Shown: one piece after another, positions 25,841 through 35,092 of the stretch
How positions within the stretch are numbered: position 1 is the first letter of the stretch
How the letters are laid out: every line of letters starts with the position of its first letter
NCBI GenBank assembly: GCA_965224045.1
Contig: CBDCYD010000015.1
Span: 248,001-312,000, forward strand
Origin: Tectiglobus sp965224045
GTDB taxonomy: Bacteria; Pseudomonadota; Alphaproteobacteria; Rhizobiales; Hyphomicrobiaceae
Reading direction: 5' to 3'
DNA length: 64,000 bases
Notes under the pieces: model-generated
Seen by the model: only the letters and a program-made list of their open reading frames with translations
Told to the model about the DNA's origin: nothing
The model's database searches: none
Translations under genes and position numbers: made by a program

Positions 25841-28800
25841 TTAGAACTTGATACCCTTGGGTGCGCGTTTGGTTTTGGCGCGTGCGGCAGCCTCGGCCTT
25901 TTGCTTCTTGAGATCCAAAAACTCTTTGCGCACGCGATCGGTGTTCATCAAAAGCATCTGTAACTCACTATCCGACACGAACACCGACAAGACACGACCG
26001 CAACCGGCCTTTAGCTCGTAGGCGTTGATACTCGCCTCGGAGCGCGAGTTGAAAAAGAAGTTGCGCAAGGGATAGAGCGCGCACTCCGCTGATGTCCCTT
26101 CCTTTTTGAGTGCCATGCGCGCCTTGCGCTCGCCGCCCCAGACAAGCCAGGTGGCGCCGCTATTGTAACGATACCGGCCGTGCGGCTTGCCGTACTTGTC
26201 TGTCAGTGAGTTGACGATTTGCGCGATGATTGCCTTGCCGCCCTTATAGCGTTGCATCCAAGCAATCGCGAGAAGGGAGCGGTCATTCGGCTCGCTTGGG
26301 CGTGTGAACAAAACAAGGCGCTTAGTAGGACGTCGGTTTTCGATGACATAATGGTCGATGCCAAAGCCCAGTGCCTCTTGCTTCGTCAACGTGCTGCGTA
26401 CGGCGCCCGAGCCGAGCGCCTTTCGAGCGGCCCTTTCGGCCTGTCGTAACGTTTGGCTGAGTTTGACGCCAAGGACGTCGAAGTCGGTGATCGACTCCGG
26501 CGGCAATGTCGGAAGTGTTGGCTTGCCGTGCCAAATGGTGCGCTCCGACGTGCGCAGGCGCACTTGCGTAGGGCGCACGAAGATAATGGCCACGGGGCCA
26601 TAACGCGATTTGCGACTGGCATCGATCTTGGTGATCACCAAGTCCAGCTCCGGAACGACGTGGCGCGGATCAACGCCGGCAAACACCTTGCGTGGCACGT
26701 GCGCTTTATAATCTTTCATGGGCTGGTCAAAGATAAGCATCACCTTATCCAGCCCCATCGAGCGCTCGTAGGCTTCAAGCCCGAGCCACCGACCACGAAT
26801 ATCTTTGGTCTTGAACCAACTCGGTGCGGTATCGTCGGTCGGTGTCGCACGCAATGGACCGCCGGCGGAGTACAGATACCCAAAGATCGGGAACGTGAGT
26901 GTATTGGCTGAATTATTCCTCAGCAGTTTACGAAACTCGACAAATGCCGGCCGCAGGATGACCTTGTCCGACGTCAGCGCGGCGCGCTTCATTGTCCATT
27001 GCTGAAATAGCCGCGCGGTTTGGGATGGCAACTGCGAAAACGGGACGCCTTTGGGGAAAAAGCGCGGCCATTGGCTTTCAAGTTCCATACGACCGCCGAG
27101 CTTCTTGTCGACGCGACGTTCGAGCCAGTGCCGGATCTCGGCACGACGCTTCCATTTAATCTTGGCCGTATCAATCGCCTTGTATTTCAGGAGCACTGGC
27201 AGGAAGTGATCTGCACCGAGGTGTGGAGGTTCTGTCTTGGTGGGACGGCGCACGCTGCGTTCCATCTGGCTGAGCCAGGCTTGTTTCTCTCCACCATCGC
27301 CTTTGAGAACGGGACCGGCGCTCGCCGCCACGATGCGTTTTTCCAGTGCATGAACCATCGCCAGCACGCGCCTCGCGGCGGTGTTCGCGCGCGACCAGTC
27401 GGCATCGACATAGATGCCAAATGAGCCGGGGAATTCAGCATTGTATGATTTTGGCTTTTGCGGATTGTCAGGACAGAGCGGCAGACTGGTGTCACCGAAT
27501 AAGTCGACTTGAATGCGCTCGCGATACAGCCTGCGATAGGCGTGACCGTCTTTAGCTTTGGGATCCTTACGCCGCTCGAACAAACCGAGTGTAAAATCGA
27601 CATCCCCATCGCGGCGGTAAACGGCACTGCGACAGGCGCCGCGACGTTGTCTCTTGGTGAGTGCAAATTTGGTTGCCGTGGCCCCGCCGAAATCCGTCGC
27701 GCGGATCGTCGCGCCAGCAAAGGTGGCATCGTCGAGCTTTGCACCGGCAAGATAAGCACCACTTAGATTGGCACCATCGAACTTAGCACCGCGCAGATCG
27801 GCGAATGCGAGCGCGGCGTTTTCGAGATTGGCGTTCGTGAAGTCGGCGCCGCGAAAGTCACTGCCGGTCAAGTTGCTGCGCGTCAGGTTGGCGCCGCTCA
27901 AGTTGACGCCATCACCGGAAATGTAAGGACCGTAGGTGCGCGACAGGTTAGCATTTCGAAAATCCGCGCCCTTGAGGATCGCAAAGCGCAGCCCGGTTGC
28001 TTCGAAATCAACGCTCTTGGCCGTGACGTTCGCCAGATCGACGCCGTGCAGGCGGGCGCCTTTGAAGACGCCCTGCGTAATGTCTGCTGCCGCGAAAGAA
28101 CTACCGCTCCAATCGACTCCTTGAAACTCGGCGCCGGCTCGAACCAGTCGCGCCAGCGCTTCAGCTTGTCCAATCTTCGTGAAGGTGCGGTTTTTCATGG
28201 CACGGTCGACTAGTGCGGCATCGCTCTCGCCCCGCATCCCTGCAAATTCTTTGCGCAGGTCCTTTTTAAGGTCGGCGAGTGCCTTGCTCATGCGTGCGCC
28301 ATCCGGGTCGGCGCCGCAGTTGCGCCCGCGCAGACATGCTTCCGGTGCCCCGCCGCGCACGATCGTTTCCGGGAGTTGGACGAACTGGGTTTTCTGAGTG
28401 GCCTCGACAACGGCCTTCGCGACGCGGTTGAAGACCTGGTCGAGAAACACGCCCGGGTGGTCTTTTAGGATGTCAAACAACTCATTCGCAAACGGCGAAT
28501 GCGTACCGGGAGGGCCGTCTTGTGCCGGTTGCCCCGGTTTGGTCGAGGTGACGAGCAGGAAATCGCGGGCGTTCGGGACCTTTATGTCGGCGAACGACAG
28601 TGTCTCGTCCGGTGGCGGACAGACCTGCGCCATCGGGTTGTCGCGGCACGCGTCGATGATAATGACCTTTTGCTCGGCCGGGCTCGCAGCCAGAACAAAC
28701 TGTTCAAGCAGGACCCCGCGCTTGACCGCCCAAGTCTTGCAATCGACCGTAGCATCAACCGGCGCCAGGATGTTTCCCGCGTCAGTCTCAAGGCCATGGC

Positions 28801-29113
28801 CAGCGTAAAACACCAATGCAGGTTCGGCATCTTCAGCAGCGAGTTCAAGTTTCGTCAGCGCCTTCAGCAACCCGGCGCGCGTGAGGTCGTAACACCCAGG
28901 CCGCTTGCGGTCGCATGAGATCACATCAAAGCCGTTGGCCTTGAGAATGCCCGCCATCCGCCGCGCATCATTGGTGGGATTGGGCAGCTTGGTAAGACCA
29001 CCGGTGGAATAGTCGCCCTGCCCGATGACCAGGGCAACGCGTTTCGCAGACCAAGCGGAGGTGGTAGAAAGAAGAAAAGCAGAAACAAACAGAATTGAGA
29101 AAACAAAATTCAT
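25841..29113 (-). CDS. Secreted caspase-fold (orthocaspase-like) protein with pentapeptide repeats
   Basis: A 1090-residue protein. A Sec signal peptide (FSILFVSAFLLSTTSAWSA) is followed by a peptidase C14 domain at residues 24-260, with VALVIGQGDY, catalytic His106 in VFYAGHGLE and Cys156 in IIIDACRDNP. A charged linker leads to pentapeptide repeats at about 330-485 (for example NLSGANLTRSNLTGSDFRGA), which build a right-handed beta-helix. The remaining 600 residues match no family I know; they contain two cysteine pairs and end in a basic tail (RAKTKRAPKGIKF). Caspase-fold enzymes cut after Arg or Lys in bacteria. Function in the periplasm or outside is inferred. Downstream of a DUF3841-like gene on the same strand. 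Confidence 0.85.
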   Translation of the reverse strand: MNFVFSILFVSAFLLSTTSAWSAKRVALVIGQGDYSTGGLTKLPNPTNDARRMAGILKANGFDVISCDRKRPGCYDLTRAGLLKALTKLELAAEDAEPALVFYAGHGLETDAGNILAPVDATVDCKTWAVKRGVLLEQFVLAASPAEQKVIIIDACRDNPMAQVCPPPDETLSFADIKVPNARDFLLVTSTKPGQPAQDGPPGTHSPFANELFDILKDHPGVFLDQVFNRVAKAVVEATQKTQFVQLPETIVRGGAPEACLRGRNCGADPDGARMSKALADLKKDLRKEFAGMRGESDAALVDRAMKNRTFTKIGQAEALARLVRAGAEFQGVDWSGSSFAAADITQGVFKGARLHGVDLANVTAKSVDFEATGLRFAILKGADFRNANLSRTYGPYISGDGVNLSGANLTRSNLTGSDFRGADFTNANLENAALAFADLRGAKFDGANLSGAYLAGAKLDDATFAGATIRATDFGGATATKFALTKRQRRGACRSAVYRRDGDVDFTLGLFERRKDPKAKDGHAYRRLYRERIQVDLFGDTSLPLCPDNPQKPKSYNAEFPGSFGIYVDADWSRANTAARRVLAMVHALEKRIVAASAGPVLKGDGGEKQAWLSQMERSVRRPTKTEPPHLGADHFLPVLLKYKAIDTAKIKWKRRAEIRHWLERRVDKKLGGRMELESQWPRFFPKGVPFSQLPSQTARLFQQWTMKRAALTSDKVILRPAFVEFRKLLRNNSANTLTFPIFGYLYSAGGPLRATPTDDTAPSWFKTKDIRGRWLGLEAYERSMGLDKVMLIFDQPMKDYKAHVPRKVFAGVDPRHVVPELDLVITKIDASRKSRYGPVAIIFVRPTQVRLRTSERTIWHGKPTLPTLPPESITDFDVLGVKLSQTLRQAERAARKALGSGAVRSTLTKQEALGFGIDHYVIENRRPTKRLVLFTRPSEPNDRSLLAIAWMQRYKGGKAIIAQIVNSLTDKYGKPHGRYRYNSGATWLVWGGERKARMALKKEGTSAECALYPLRNFFFNSRSEASINAYELKAGCGRVLSVFVSDSELQMLLMNTDRVRKEFLDLKKQKAEAAARAKTKRAPKGIKF

Positions 29114-29476
29114 TGCTCAATCACTAGTGAGATTCGAGTGAAAGGTCACCGGGCACAATCCGGAGGCGATAACATGATCTCAGATACCACAATTTTGCTC
29201 CCAAAGTACTAGCTTAAAGGCGCCACAGACGTCACCTCCGGGTCAGACTCAAGCATGACGACCACCACGCCGGTCCGACAGCAGTACCACAAGAAGCGGA
29301 AGGAACGAGAACAAACCGTGATCGATTTCCGCTATTTGGGGTTGTTCTGCCGTGCTGACCAGATGATCATCGCGCATCATCATGACCCCACTCAGACATA
29401 GCTGATGCGTTGAAAGATCACCCGAATGTTAGCATCGAGAATCTTTGACCTGTTTCATATGGCGTTGATCCGAGTA
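29114..29476. other. Spacer upstream of the caspase-like gene
   Basis: About 360 bases. A 48-codon frame runs from the ATG at 29255 to a TAG at 29399-29401 (opening MTTTTPVRQQYHKKRKER), basic at its start, but it has no clear ribosome-binding site and no known relative. No promoter is obvious for the caspase-like gene. I treat the stretch as non-coding. Confidence 0.3.
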
Positions 29477-30016
29477 TCACACTACGCGATCCCAATTCGC
29501 AGAATCGGACAGCCGGGGCAGCGGACGGACACGGCGGATCCATTTCCTGTCGATGAACGGCAGGCAATACTGAGTGTCATCGGGTTCCATCGGCATCGGA
29601 TGCCGGTAGGCCGGACGCTCGAAAAGCTGTGGCGGCACGGTACACGTCGACGAGCCATCAATGAATTCGTCAAGCACATCGTTCCGCAGCTTGTAACAAC
29701 TGCGCAGGCAAAAACATGATGGAACACTGAGTTCCATAGTCCAAATTCCTGCCTCGCGCTCGGCCTCGCTCAAAAGTGCATCTGCCGTTTCGTAGGTCGG
29801 CGGTCCGCCGAACGCGCGTGCCTTGGGCCAGGCCCAGATCGGTGGACGCCTTCCGGTTGGAATGCCACGACGGCACATTTGATCATTCATCCAGGCGTAG
29901 GCTCGGTTCCAGGGGTTCAGGCACCCGCCGCGCTGCCAGCCGGCACGATAAATCTGCTGATTGGCAAGCCATAGCCGTGCGTGACTGCTTTGAAACGTTA
30001 CAAGTTCGATACGCAT
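29477..30016 (-). CDS. DUF3841-like domain protein
   Basis: About 179 residues. The pattern of a Trp/Leu-rich N-terminus followed by PWNRAYAWMNDQMCRRGIP, PPIWAWPKA and LLSEAEREAGIWTMELSVPS resembles DUF3841 proteins, small cytosolic proteins of unknown role that share a fold with ASCH/PUA-like domains. No signal peptide or membrane segment is seen. I start it at the ATG at 30016; the frame opens 11 codons earlier. It lies between the cysteine-tail gene and the caspase-like gene on the same strand, 120 bases after the former, so a common transcript is possible. Family assignment is moderate. Confidence 0.55.
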   Translation of the reverse strand: MRIELVTFQSSHARLWLANQQIYRAGWQRGGCLNPWNRAYAWMNDQMCRRGIPTGRRPPIWAWPKARAFGGPPTYETADALLSEAEREAGIWTMELSVPSCFCLRSCYKLRNDVLDEFIDGSSTCTVPPQLFERPAYRHPMPMEPDDTQYCLPFIDRKWIRRVRPLPRLSDSANWDRVV

Positions 30017-30137
30017 TGCGCGACTCGGTGACAACAAAGCGGGTAACACTTATTGAGAGCGTTGTGCGAGCCCCAGTTTGAAGCAATGTCACGATGGCGG
30101 CCGCCCTCGAGGCAGCCGCCACCATCATATATTGCTA

Positions 30138-32171
30138 CTATTTGCAAATCCGCTCGCGGACACGCTTGCAGGATCGCTTGGGCACCGTACGGCAGACGCG
30201 CTTTACCTTCCGGCTGCACACACGCTGCATCTTGCGCCGGCAAACCTTTTCAAACGAGCGCCGGCATCTGCGCTCAATCTGATTGCGACACACTCTGCGC
30301 CCACGCACCGTCTTGCACACCCGCCTGTTGACGTTGCGGCAGACGTTCTTCGGCCGGCGCGTGCACACCTGCTTCGGCACCATCCGGCAATCCCGGTCGA
30401 CCACATTGTGGCATTCGCGTGACGAGATCGTTTGACATTGCGTCTTCCAAACAAAACGGCATTGCGGCTGGCTGACAGTTACGTCGCGCGGCGGATTGGT
30501 CGGCTGCTTTGGCGGCTGCACGGTCAGCCCACCGCTCGGCGGTTCAACCGTCGGTATGACGCACTGGAACTTGTGGCCGGCAAGCGCCACGACCTTTCCG
30601 CTGTCATGGAGATCCTTCAAGGCGCACTGGACATGTTCCGACTTCTTGACCTTGAAGTCGAGATACTGGCGGATGCCGAAGCCATCACCATTGCGCTTCT
30701 TCTTCGAGATCGTATCGCGCGTCCAGCTGCGCCCGCCGGTACAATCAACGCGGTAGCGCACCTTTTCGCCAAACCTATCGAAGTCCATCTCGACCTTGAT
30801 CTTACCATTACGCGGACAGCGCCTACGCGTCGTCGTATCGCTGACGTCGAGCGCGGCATCCAGGCGCTGCATGCAATCGACTTCAAGCAACGTCCAGCCG
30901 GAATTGGCGGAACGGTTGGTGAAATCCGCCATCATGTCGGATTTGAACGCGCCGAGTTGGAGTTTCCGCTTGATGACGGCAAGGTACTGCATACCCTTGC
31001 GCTTGAATTCGGCCGTACCCGAATGGACCGTCAGCCCGCCCGCGGTTTTGATGACGAAGGCGGCCTTGCCGGGACGCGTCGCGGTCGCTTTCACCTTTTC
31101 GTTCACATCCTTCGGACAATAAGGCACGTCCTTAACTTTGTAATCCAGCGAAACGCCCGTCACTGCGAATGGTGGACATTCAATGCGAAGAGTCTTGACC
31201 GCACTCTTCTTGCCACCCTGCACCTCGACACGGAAGTGATGCTGGCCTGGATCCAGGTAGTAGGTTTTCAGTCGCTTGACGAGATAGTATACACCTGTGC
31301 CTGGTCCGCCGGACTGGATCTTGCCGGTCTTTTTGCGCGCCTTGATCGTGATCAGCTTTGACAGCTTACCGTCAACTTTGAAGCGGAACTTGGCGGTTGC
31401 CGGCACGCGATATTTGATAATTGCGGTGACGTCCGTCTTTTGCGGACAGGCCCCGCCATACGGTTGAACGAGGACATCAACGCTGTAGGGTTCCGGCGGT
31501 CCCTGGATCTGTTGAAAGGCATTGCAGTTGACGCGGACAGAGAACGGTTGGGCAACCGAGGCGTCACCGCCGATGAAAGTGTCATCTTCAGGTGGGATCG
31601 CGTATTTCATGAACCGCGCCTTGCGCGTATTGACTTGTAATGTCGCGAATAGTTCGACCGGTGCCTGATGCGATCGATCAGCGGATGATTGGCCCGTATT
31701 GCAGGCCGATAGGATCTTGTCCCTTATGCCGCCGCCAGGACCATCGCCATCCAGTTGCGTGACATCAAAATTGATCTCTCCGCCAGTTTTAAAATCCCGT
31801 GACATCGGATGTCTATGACTCAGGCGCACGTGATCCTTGCACCCAGTCGATCTCGCCGTATTTGCGCAATAGCCCAGAAAAATGGCTGCACGCTCGACAT
31901 ACCCGGGATATTTTGTATCGACGTTGACGTCGGCCCGAAGATTGATCGTGCCGCTGACAATCGTGTCCCAGCGGTCACCATCACTGGACATGACATTGAT
32001 TTCGCTGCCAGGAAGTGTCCTCAGGCTCAGAGAAATTTTCTTGACCTTGGCGTCCTCGGCCAGGGCAAAACCGAGTTGTGCGCCAAATGCAACCATCGCG
32101 ATACAGGCGCCTTTCGTCCATGGTGCGGTTCTAGACGCGCGCGTGTGGTGGCGAGATTTGTTGAAGAGCAT
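30138..32171 (-). CDS. Secreted protein with an octad-spaced cysteine/arginine-rich C-terminal tail
   Basis: A 677-residue protein of unknown family. A signal peptide ends near FGAQLGFALAED. The body (about 40-560) has several beta-rich stretches with paired cysteines, for example FLGYCANTARSTGCKDH and RVNCNAFQQI, and repeated KxxKxxA-like basic segments. After a proline-rich linker (VQPPKQPTNPPRDV) the last 107 residues hold 14 cysteines at residues 571-676, each seven residues apart from the next except one gap of eight; the spacers are rich in Arg, Lys and Val (RRVCKTVRGRRVCRN). The tail is strongly basic. In the periplasm it should form disulfides or bind metal or anionic polymer; this is inference. 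It heads the gene trio with DUF3841 and the caspase. Confidence 0.8.
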   Translation of the reverse strand: MLFNKSRHHTRASRTAPWTKGACIAMVAFGAQLGFALAEDAKVKKISLSLRTLPGSEINVMSSDGDRWDTIVSGTINLRADVNVDTKYPGYVERAAIFLGYCANTARSTGCKDHVRLSHRHPMSRDFKTGGEINFDVTQLDGDGPGGGIRDKILSACNTGQSSADRSHQAPVELFATLQVNTRKARFMKYAIPPEDDTFIGGDASVAQPFSVRVNCNAFQQIQGPPEPYSVDVLVQPYGGACPQKTDVTAIIKYRVPATAKFRFKVDGKLSKLITIKARKKTGKIQSGGPGTGVYYLVKRLKTYYLDPGQHHFRVEVQGGKKSAVKTLRIECPPFAVTGVSLDYKVKDVPYCPKDVNEKVKATATRPGKAAFVIKTAGGLTVHSGTAEFKRKGMQYLAVIKRKLQLGAFKSDMMADFTNRSANSGWTLLEVDCMQRLDAALDVSDTTTRRRCPRNGKIKVEMDFDRFGEKVRYRVDCTGGRSWTRDTISKKKRNGDGFGIRQYLDFKVKKSEHVQCALKDLHDSGKVVALAGHKFQCVIPTVEPPSGGLTVQPPKQPTNPPRDVTVSQPQCRFVWKTQCQTISSRECHNVVDRDCRMVPKQVCTRRPKNVCRNVNRRVCKTVRGRRVCRNQIERRCRRSFEKVCRRKMQRVCSRKVKRVCRTVPKRSCKRVRERICK

Positions 32172-32677
32172 GACTCCTTCCTCCGTTCCTTGCGAAGGCC
32201 GGCCGGTTCTTATGAATGGATCGGCCGCCTATGTCTAAGTCGCAAACGACGGTTCGAAGGTTCATTGGTAGGGCTACTTTCATGTGCGCGGTCAATGCGC
32301 GCGCTTGCCGGTGACCGAATTGGCGTCGCCTAGATCGATCAGTGGTCTTCATCCGATTTTTGAATGGGAACGCAGCATCGGCCCCAGGCGAGCGGATGCG
32401 AAATGTTTGGTCGGCTCTATGGACCTGACTGAAGCGCACGCGTCAACACATTGCAATTGCGCATCGTTTCCACCTCCCAACATCTTCAGAGTCGTTCGAC
32501 CAGAGCGGACAACACCGATGTCAGATGATCGATGTATTGGCAAACGCATGACGGCCATCTTGCATCACTTTGGACCATTGTTGGGCCGTATCGATGGATT
32601 GGCGTTAGCAATGGCAGCACATGGCCCGGAAGACCCGTGGGTAGATGGGCAGAGCGCTTCGGCTCTACCCAGGTACA
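32172..32677. other. Spacer with no supported gene
   Basis: About 500 bases upstream of the cysteine-tail gene. A plus-strand open frame covers much of it and runs into the recombinase gene, but its residues show no domain and it is antisense to a certain gene at its end. It must hold the promoter of the cysteine-tail gene, which I cannot pinpoint. Confidence 0.35.
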
Positions 32678-33313
32678 TCAGACCTCAACTTGCTCGGCAA
32701 TTTCAAGAGCATCGTCAACCTCGATGCCGAGATATCTCACCGTGCTCTCGATCTTCGTGTGGCCAAGCAGTAGCTGTACCGCTCGGAGGTTGCCAGTGCG
32801 CTTGTAGATCAGTGTCGCCTTCGTTCGGCGGATCGAATGCGTGCCATAAACAGTTGGATCGAGTCCTACCGCCTTCAACCACTGGCCCAGTAATCGAGCA
32901 TATTGTCGTGTCGTGAGATGAGAGTCTTCGCTGCCACGCCCCGGGAACAGGTATTGCCCTGGTAGGCGACGGCTCTTCTTGAGGTAGCCATCGACAGCCT
33001 CCCGGGTTTGCTCGGTCAGTTCGAACTTGACGGGCCTGCCGGTCTTGAGTTGTCGAACGATGGCGCGATCGATGGCATAGCCGCGAGGCGCGACATCCTC
33101 GACACGGATGGCAACAACATCGCAACCGCGCAATTTGCTATCGATAGTCAGGTTGAACAGAGCCAGATCTCGATAATCTCGCTCCAGTTGGAGCTTGGTT
33201 CGAATGGCCCAAACGTGCTTCGGTCTCAGAGGTGGCTTTGCGCCGATGAGCTTGCCCTTGTTCCAGGGCTCGCGACCTACATTTGGATACGTTGCGCTTG
33301 GTTTGTCAGCCAT
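32678..33313 (-). CDS. Short tyrosine recombinase (copy 1 of a pair)
   Basis: About 211 residues, roughly the catalytic domain alone. Catalytic Arg lies in SKLRGCDVVAIRVEDV, the box in YGTHSIRRTKATLIYKRTGN, then LLLGHTKIEST and the nucleophile Tyr in VRYLGIEVDD. The N-terminus (EPWNKGKLIGAKPPLRPKHV) replaces a normal SAM-like core-binding domain. GGAG six bases before the ATG at 33313 sets the start. It is about three quarters identical to the protein at 36044-36679, and the two genes are oriented outward on opposite strands, around the small caspase, HTH and resolvase genes. Confidence 0.85.
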   Translation of the reverse strand: MADKPSATYPNVGREPWNKGKLIGAKPPLRPKHVWAIRTKLQLERDYRDLALFNLTIDSKLRGCDVVAIRVEDVAPRGYAIDRAIVRQLKTGRPVKFELTEQTREAVDGYLKKSRRLPGQYLFPGRGSEDSHLTTRQYARLLGQWLKAVGLDPTVYGTHSIRRTKATLIYKRTGNLRAVQLLLGHTKIESTVRYLGIEVDDALEIAEQVEV

Positions 33314-33498
33314 GGTTTTCTCCATAGTTTCAACGGAGAGACCAAGATGAGCGCCGATGTCTGGTTGCGGCGCACATCCGCTATGATACGGTAAATGATC
33401 AGACGAAAGAGCGACGCGGATGACCCACAGCGGTCTTGCCATAGCGTCTGTTTAGCCTAGTCTAGATCGACAATTCATCTCGAAAGGTTAGTTTACGA

Positions 33499-34236
33499 AT
33501 GCCTGCGTTGCACAAGAGTTCGAGCTGCATGATCGCCTTGTTGGTTGTAGCGGGTGTCATGGCAGCCTCACCAATATCTGCAAGCACACTGGTCTATCAT
33601 GCATCTGTCTCTGGCAGGCCCACGCTTGACGGCAGCCGAGATCGTCCAGGGAATCCTTTTGCTAGCGCGGTTGTTTCATTGTTGCAACGTCGTTCGTTGA
33701 AGCTATCGCAACTTTCACCATTGCTCAAACAATTGACATGGGACAACAGCAACGGCTTCCAAACTGCAGACGTACCGAGGTTGCTTTCGCATCAAGATTT
33801 CCAGATCGTTCCCTCGAGGAAAGCAGAGAAACGGATTGCCTTGGTCATGGTTGTTTCCGACTATAGTGGATCCGAAGGCGCGGAGTCCCTCCCTGGGGCA
33901 AAATATGACGCAATTCGAATAGCAAAGGCTTTGCGCCAGGTTGGGTTTCAAACCGAGCTTGCACTTGATCTTGGGCTGCTGGAAATGAAGACGAAGCTAG
34001 CGGCGTTTCGATCGCAGTCGCAACAGAGCGACGCTGCCGTAATCTACACAACAGGTCACGGGTTAGAATTTGGCGGTTCGGTCTTTCTGTTGCCTGGAGA
34101 CTATCCGGTCAAAGAGGGAAACTCAGCGCTGAAAAGTCGAGCGTTGCTCTTGCGAGAAATTGCGGCGAGTACTAGCGCCAAACAAATGAACCTGGTATTT
34201 TACGCAGGTTGCCGGGACAATCCATTTGGTGGTTGA
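33499..34236 (+). CDS. Small secreted caspase-family protein
   Basis: A 245-residue protein with a signal peptide (MIALLVVAGVMAASPISAST) and a single caspase-like domain. The catalytic dyad is visible: His187 in IYTTGHGLEFGGSVFLLPGD and Cys238 in NLVFYAGCRDNPFGG, with the stop soon after the cysteine. LVYHASVSGRPTLDG and LPGAKYDAIRIAKALRQVGF match a family of stand-alone small caspases, so the short C-terminus looks natural rather than truncated. It differs from the large caspase at 25.8 kb by having its Cys at the extreme end. It starts 186 bases from the divergent recombinase. Confidence 0.75.
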   Translation: MPALHKSSSCMIALLVVAGVMAASPISASTLVYHASVSGRPTLDGSRDRPGNPFASAVVSLLQRRSLKLSQLSPLLKQLTWDNSNGFQTADVPRLLSHQDFQIVPSRKAEKRIALVMVVSDYSGSEGAESLPGAKYDAIRIAKALRQVGFQTELALDLGLLEMKTKLAAFRSQSQQSDAAVIYTTGHGLEFGGSVFLLPGDYPVKEGNSALKSRALLLREIAASTSAKQMNLVFYAGCRDNPFGG

Positions 34237-34567
34237 CCAGACTCTCTAGGATGTCGCTTGTTGGCCCGTTGCAGTCGGACGCCGACTTTCCGCTGCTGAA
34301 GGTACTGCTGTCGTACCACCTCACTGACGATAGCAATGGCACGGTCGAACCGCAAATGACGGCTTCCTCTGCAAAGCCACCGACACGCCCCGCCAACTCC
34401 GGCTCGCCAGATGGACTGGGTAATCCTAGTCACAACGCTCGTGTGAAGGTGATGCTGATGAATTGTTATGCTTGTGCTCCCAGCCATTCGCACCGATCAT
34501 CGATGATGCGATTCGGGCTCTGAAGAGCCTTTCGTCAATCTTTATTTGCGCCCATTGGACAGGACAA
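34237..34567. other. Spacer between small caspase and HTH genes
   Basis: About 330 bases. Open frames exist on both strands but none shows a domain or a ribosome-binding site. Nothing else is recognised. Confidence 0.35.
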
Positions 34568-35074
34568 ATGTGGGAACAAAATCGACCCGCCGGAGCCAAG
34601 CGCCGTCGCGGCCGGCCAGAGCAGTTCACGCCGCAGCAAGTGATCGATGCACTACTGATGGAGCGCGGTCACGTGACAGGTGCCGCGCGTCGGCTCGGAT
34701 GTAGCCGAAAGACAATTCACAACTACATCACGCGCCATGCAGTCATCGCCGATATGCTGGAGGACTATCACGGTGTCCGGCTCGATCGCTACGAGCTGGC
34801 CCTCGAAAGGAAAGCGCAAAAGGGTAGCGTCAAGGCAGGAGTCGCGCTGTTGGGAACCTACGGCCGCGGTCGAGGATGGGGCCAACCATTGGCACCGGTT
34901 TCCAAACCGCCGGTACCAATAGTCGAAGCAGAAGACAGCGATGACAAGTACCGACGCGTTCTTGAATTGCTCCCCGACCCGGACCGATCACTACGCGTAC
35001 TGGCAGAGTATTTGAGCGCTCTGGACCAGGTCGAGCGTGAAATGGCGGAAGAGCGAGCAGCCCGTCTACACTAA
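34568..35074 (+). CDS. Helix-turn-helix DNA-binding protein (terminase small-subunit/Fis-like HTH)
   Basis: A 168-residue protein. A basic opening (AGAKRRRGRPEQFTPQQVID) precedes an HTH (VTGAARRLGCSRKTIHNYI) of the kind found in phage terminase small subunits and Fis-type regulators, then a helical region ELALERKAQKGSVKAGVALL and an acidic/hydrophobic C-terminus. ATG at 34568 follows AGGA by seven bases. No large terminase or other phage gene is present, so a packaging role is unlikely; a regulator of the module is more plausible. Moderately sure of the fold, unsure of the role. Confidence 0.6.
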   Translation: MWEQNRPAGAKRRRGRPEQFTPQQVIDALLMERGHVTGAARRLGCSRKTIHNYITRHAVIADMLEDYHGVRLDRYELALERKAQKGSVKAGVALLGTYGRGRGWGQPLAPVSKPPVPIVEAEDSDDKYRRVLELLPDPDRSLRVLAEYLSALDQVEREMAEERAARLH

Positions 35075-35092
35075 TACGCGCGAGAAGTGAGT

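Noticed and set aside
30138..30500. The cysteine-rich tail as a frameshifted artefact
   Set aside because: The octad spacing continues without interruption to the stop codon, and the same frame encodes the signal peptide and body, so it is a real part of the protein.
32284..32916. A 210-codon plus-strand frame in the spacer and over the recombinase
   Set aside because: It overlaps a certain gene on the other strand for its last third, has no domain and no ribosome-binding site.
33499..34236. The small caspase as a truncated version of the large one
   Set aside because: Its sequence is of a distinct stand-alone type (LVYHASVSGRPTLDG, LPGAKYDAIRIAKALRQ), and the ending just after Cys238 fits that type, so it is treated as complete.
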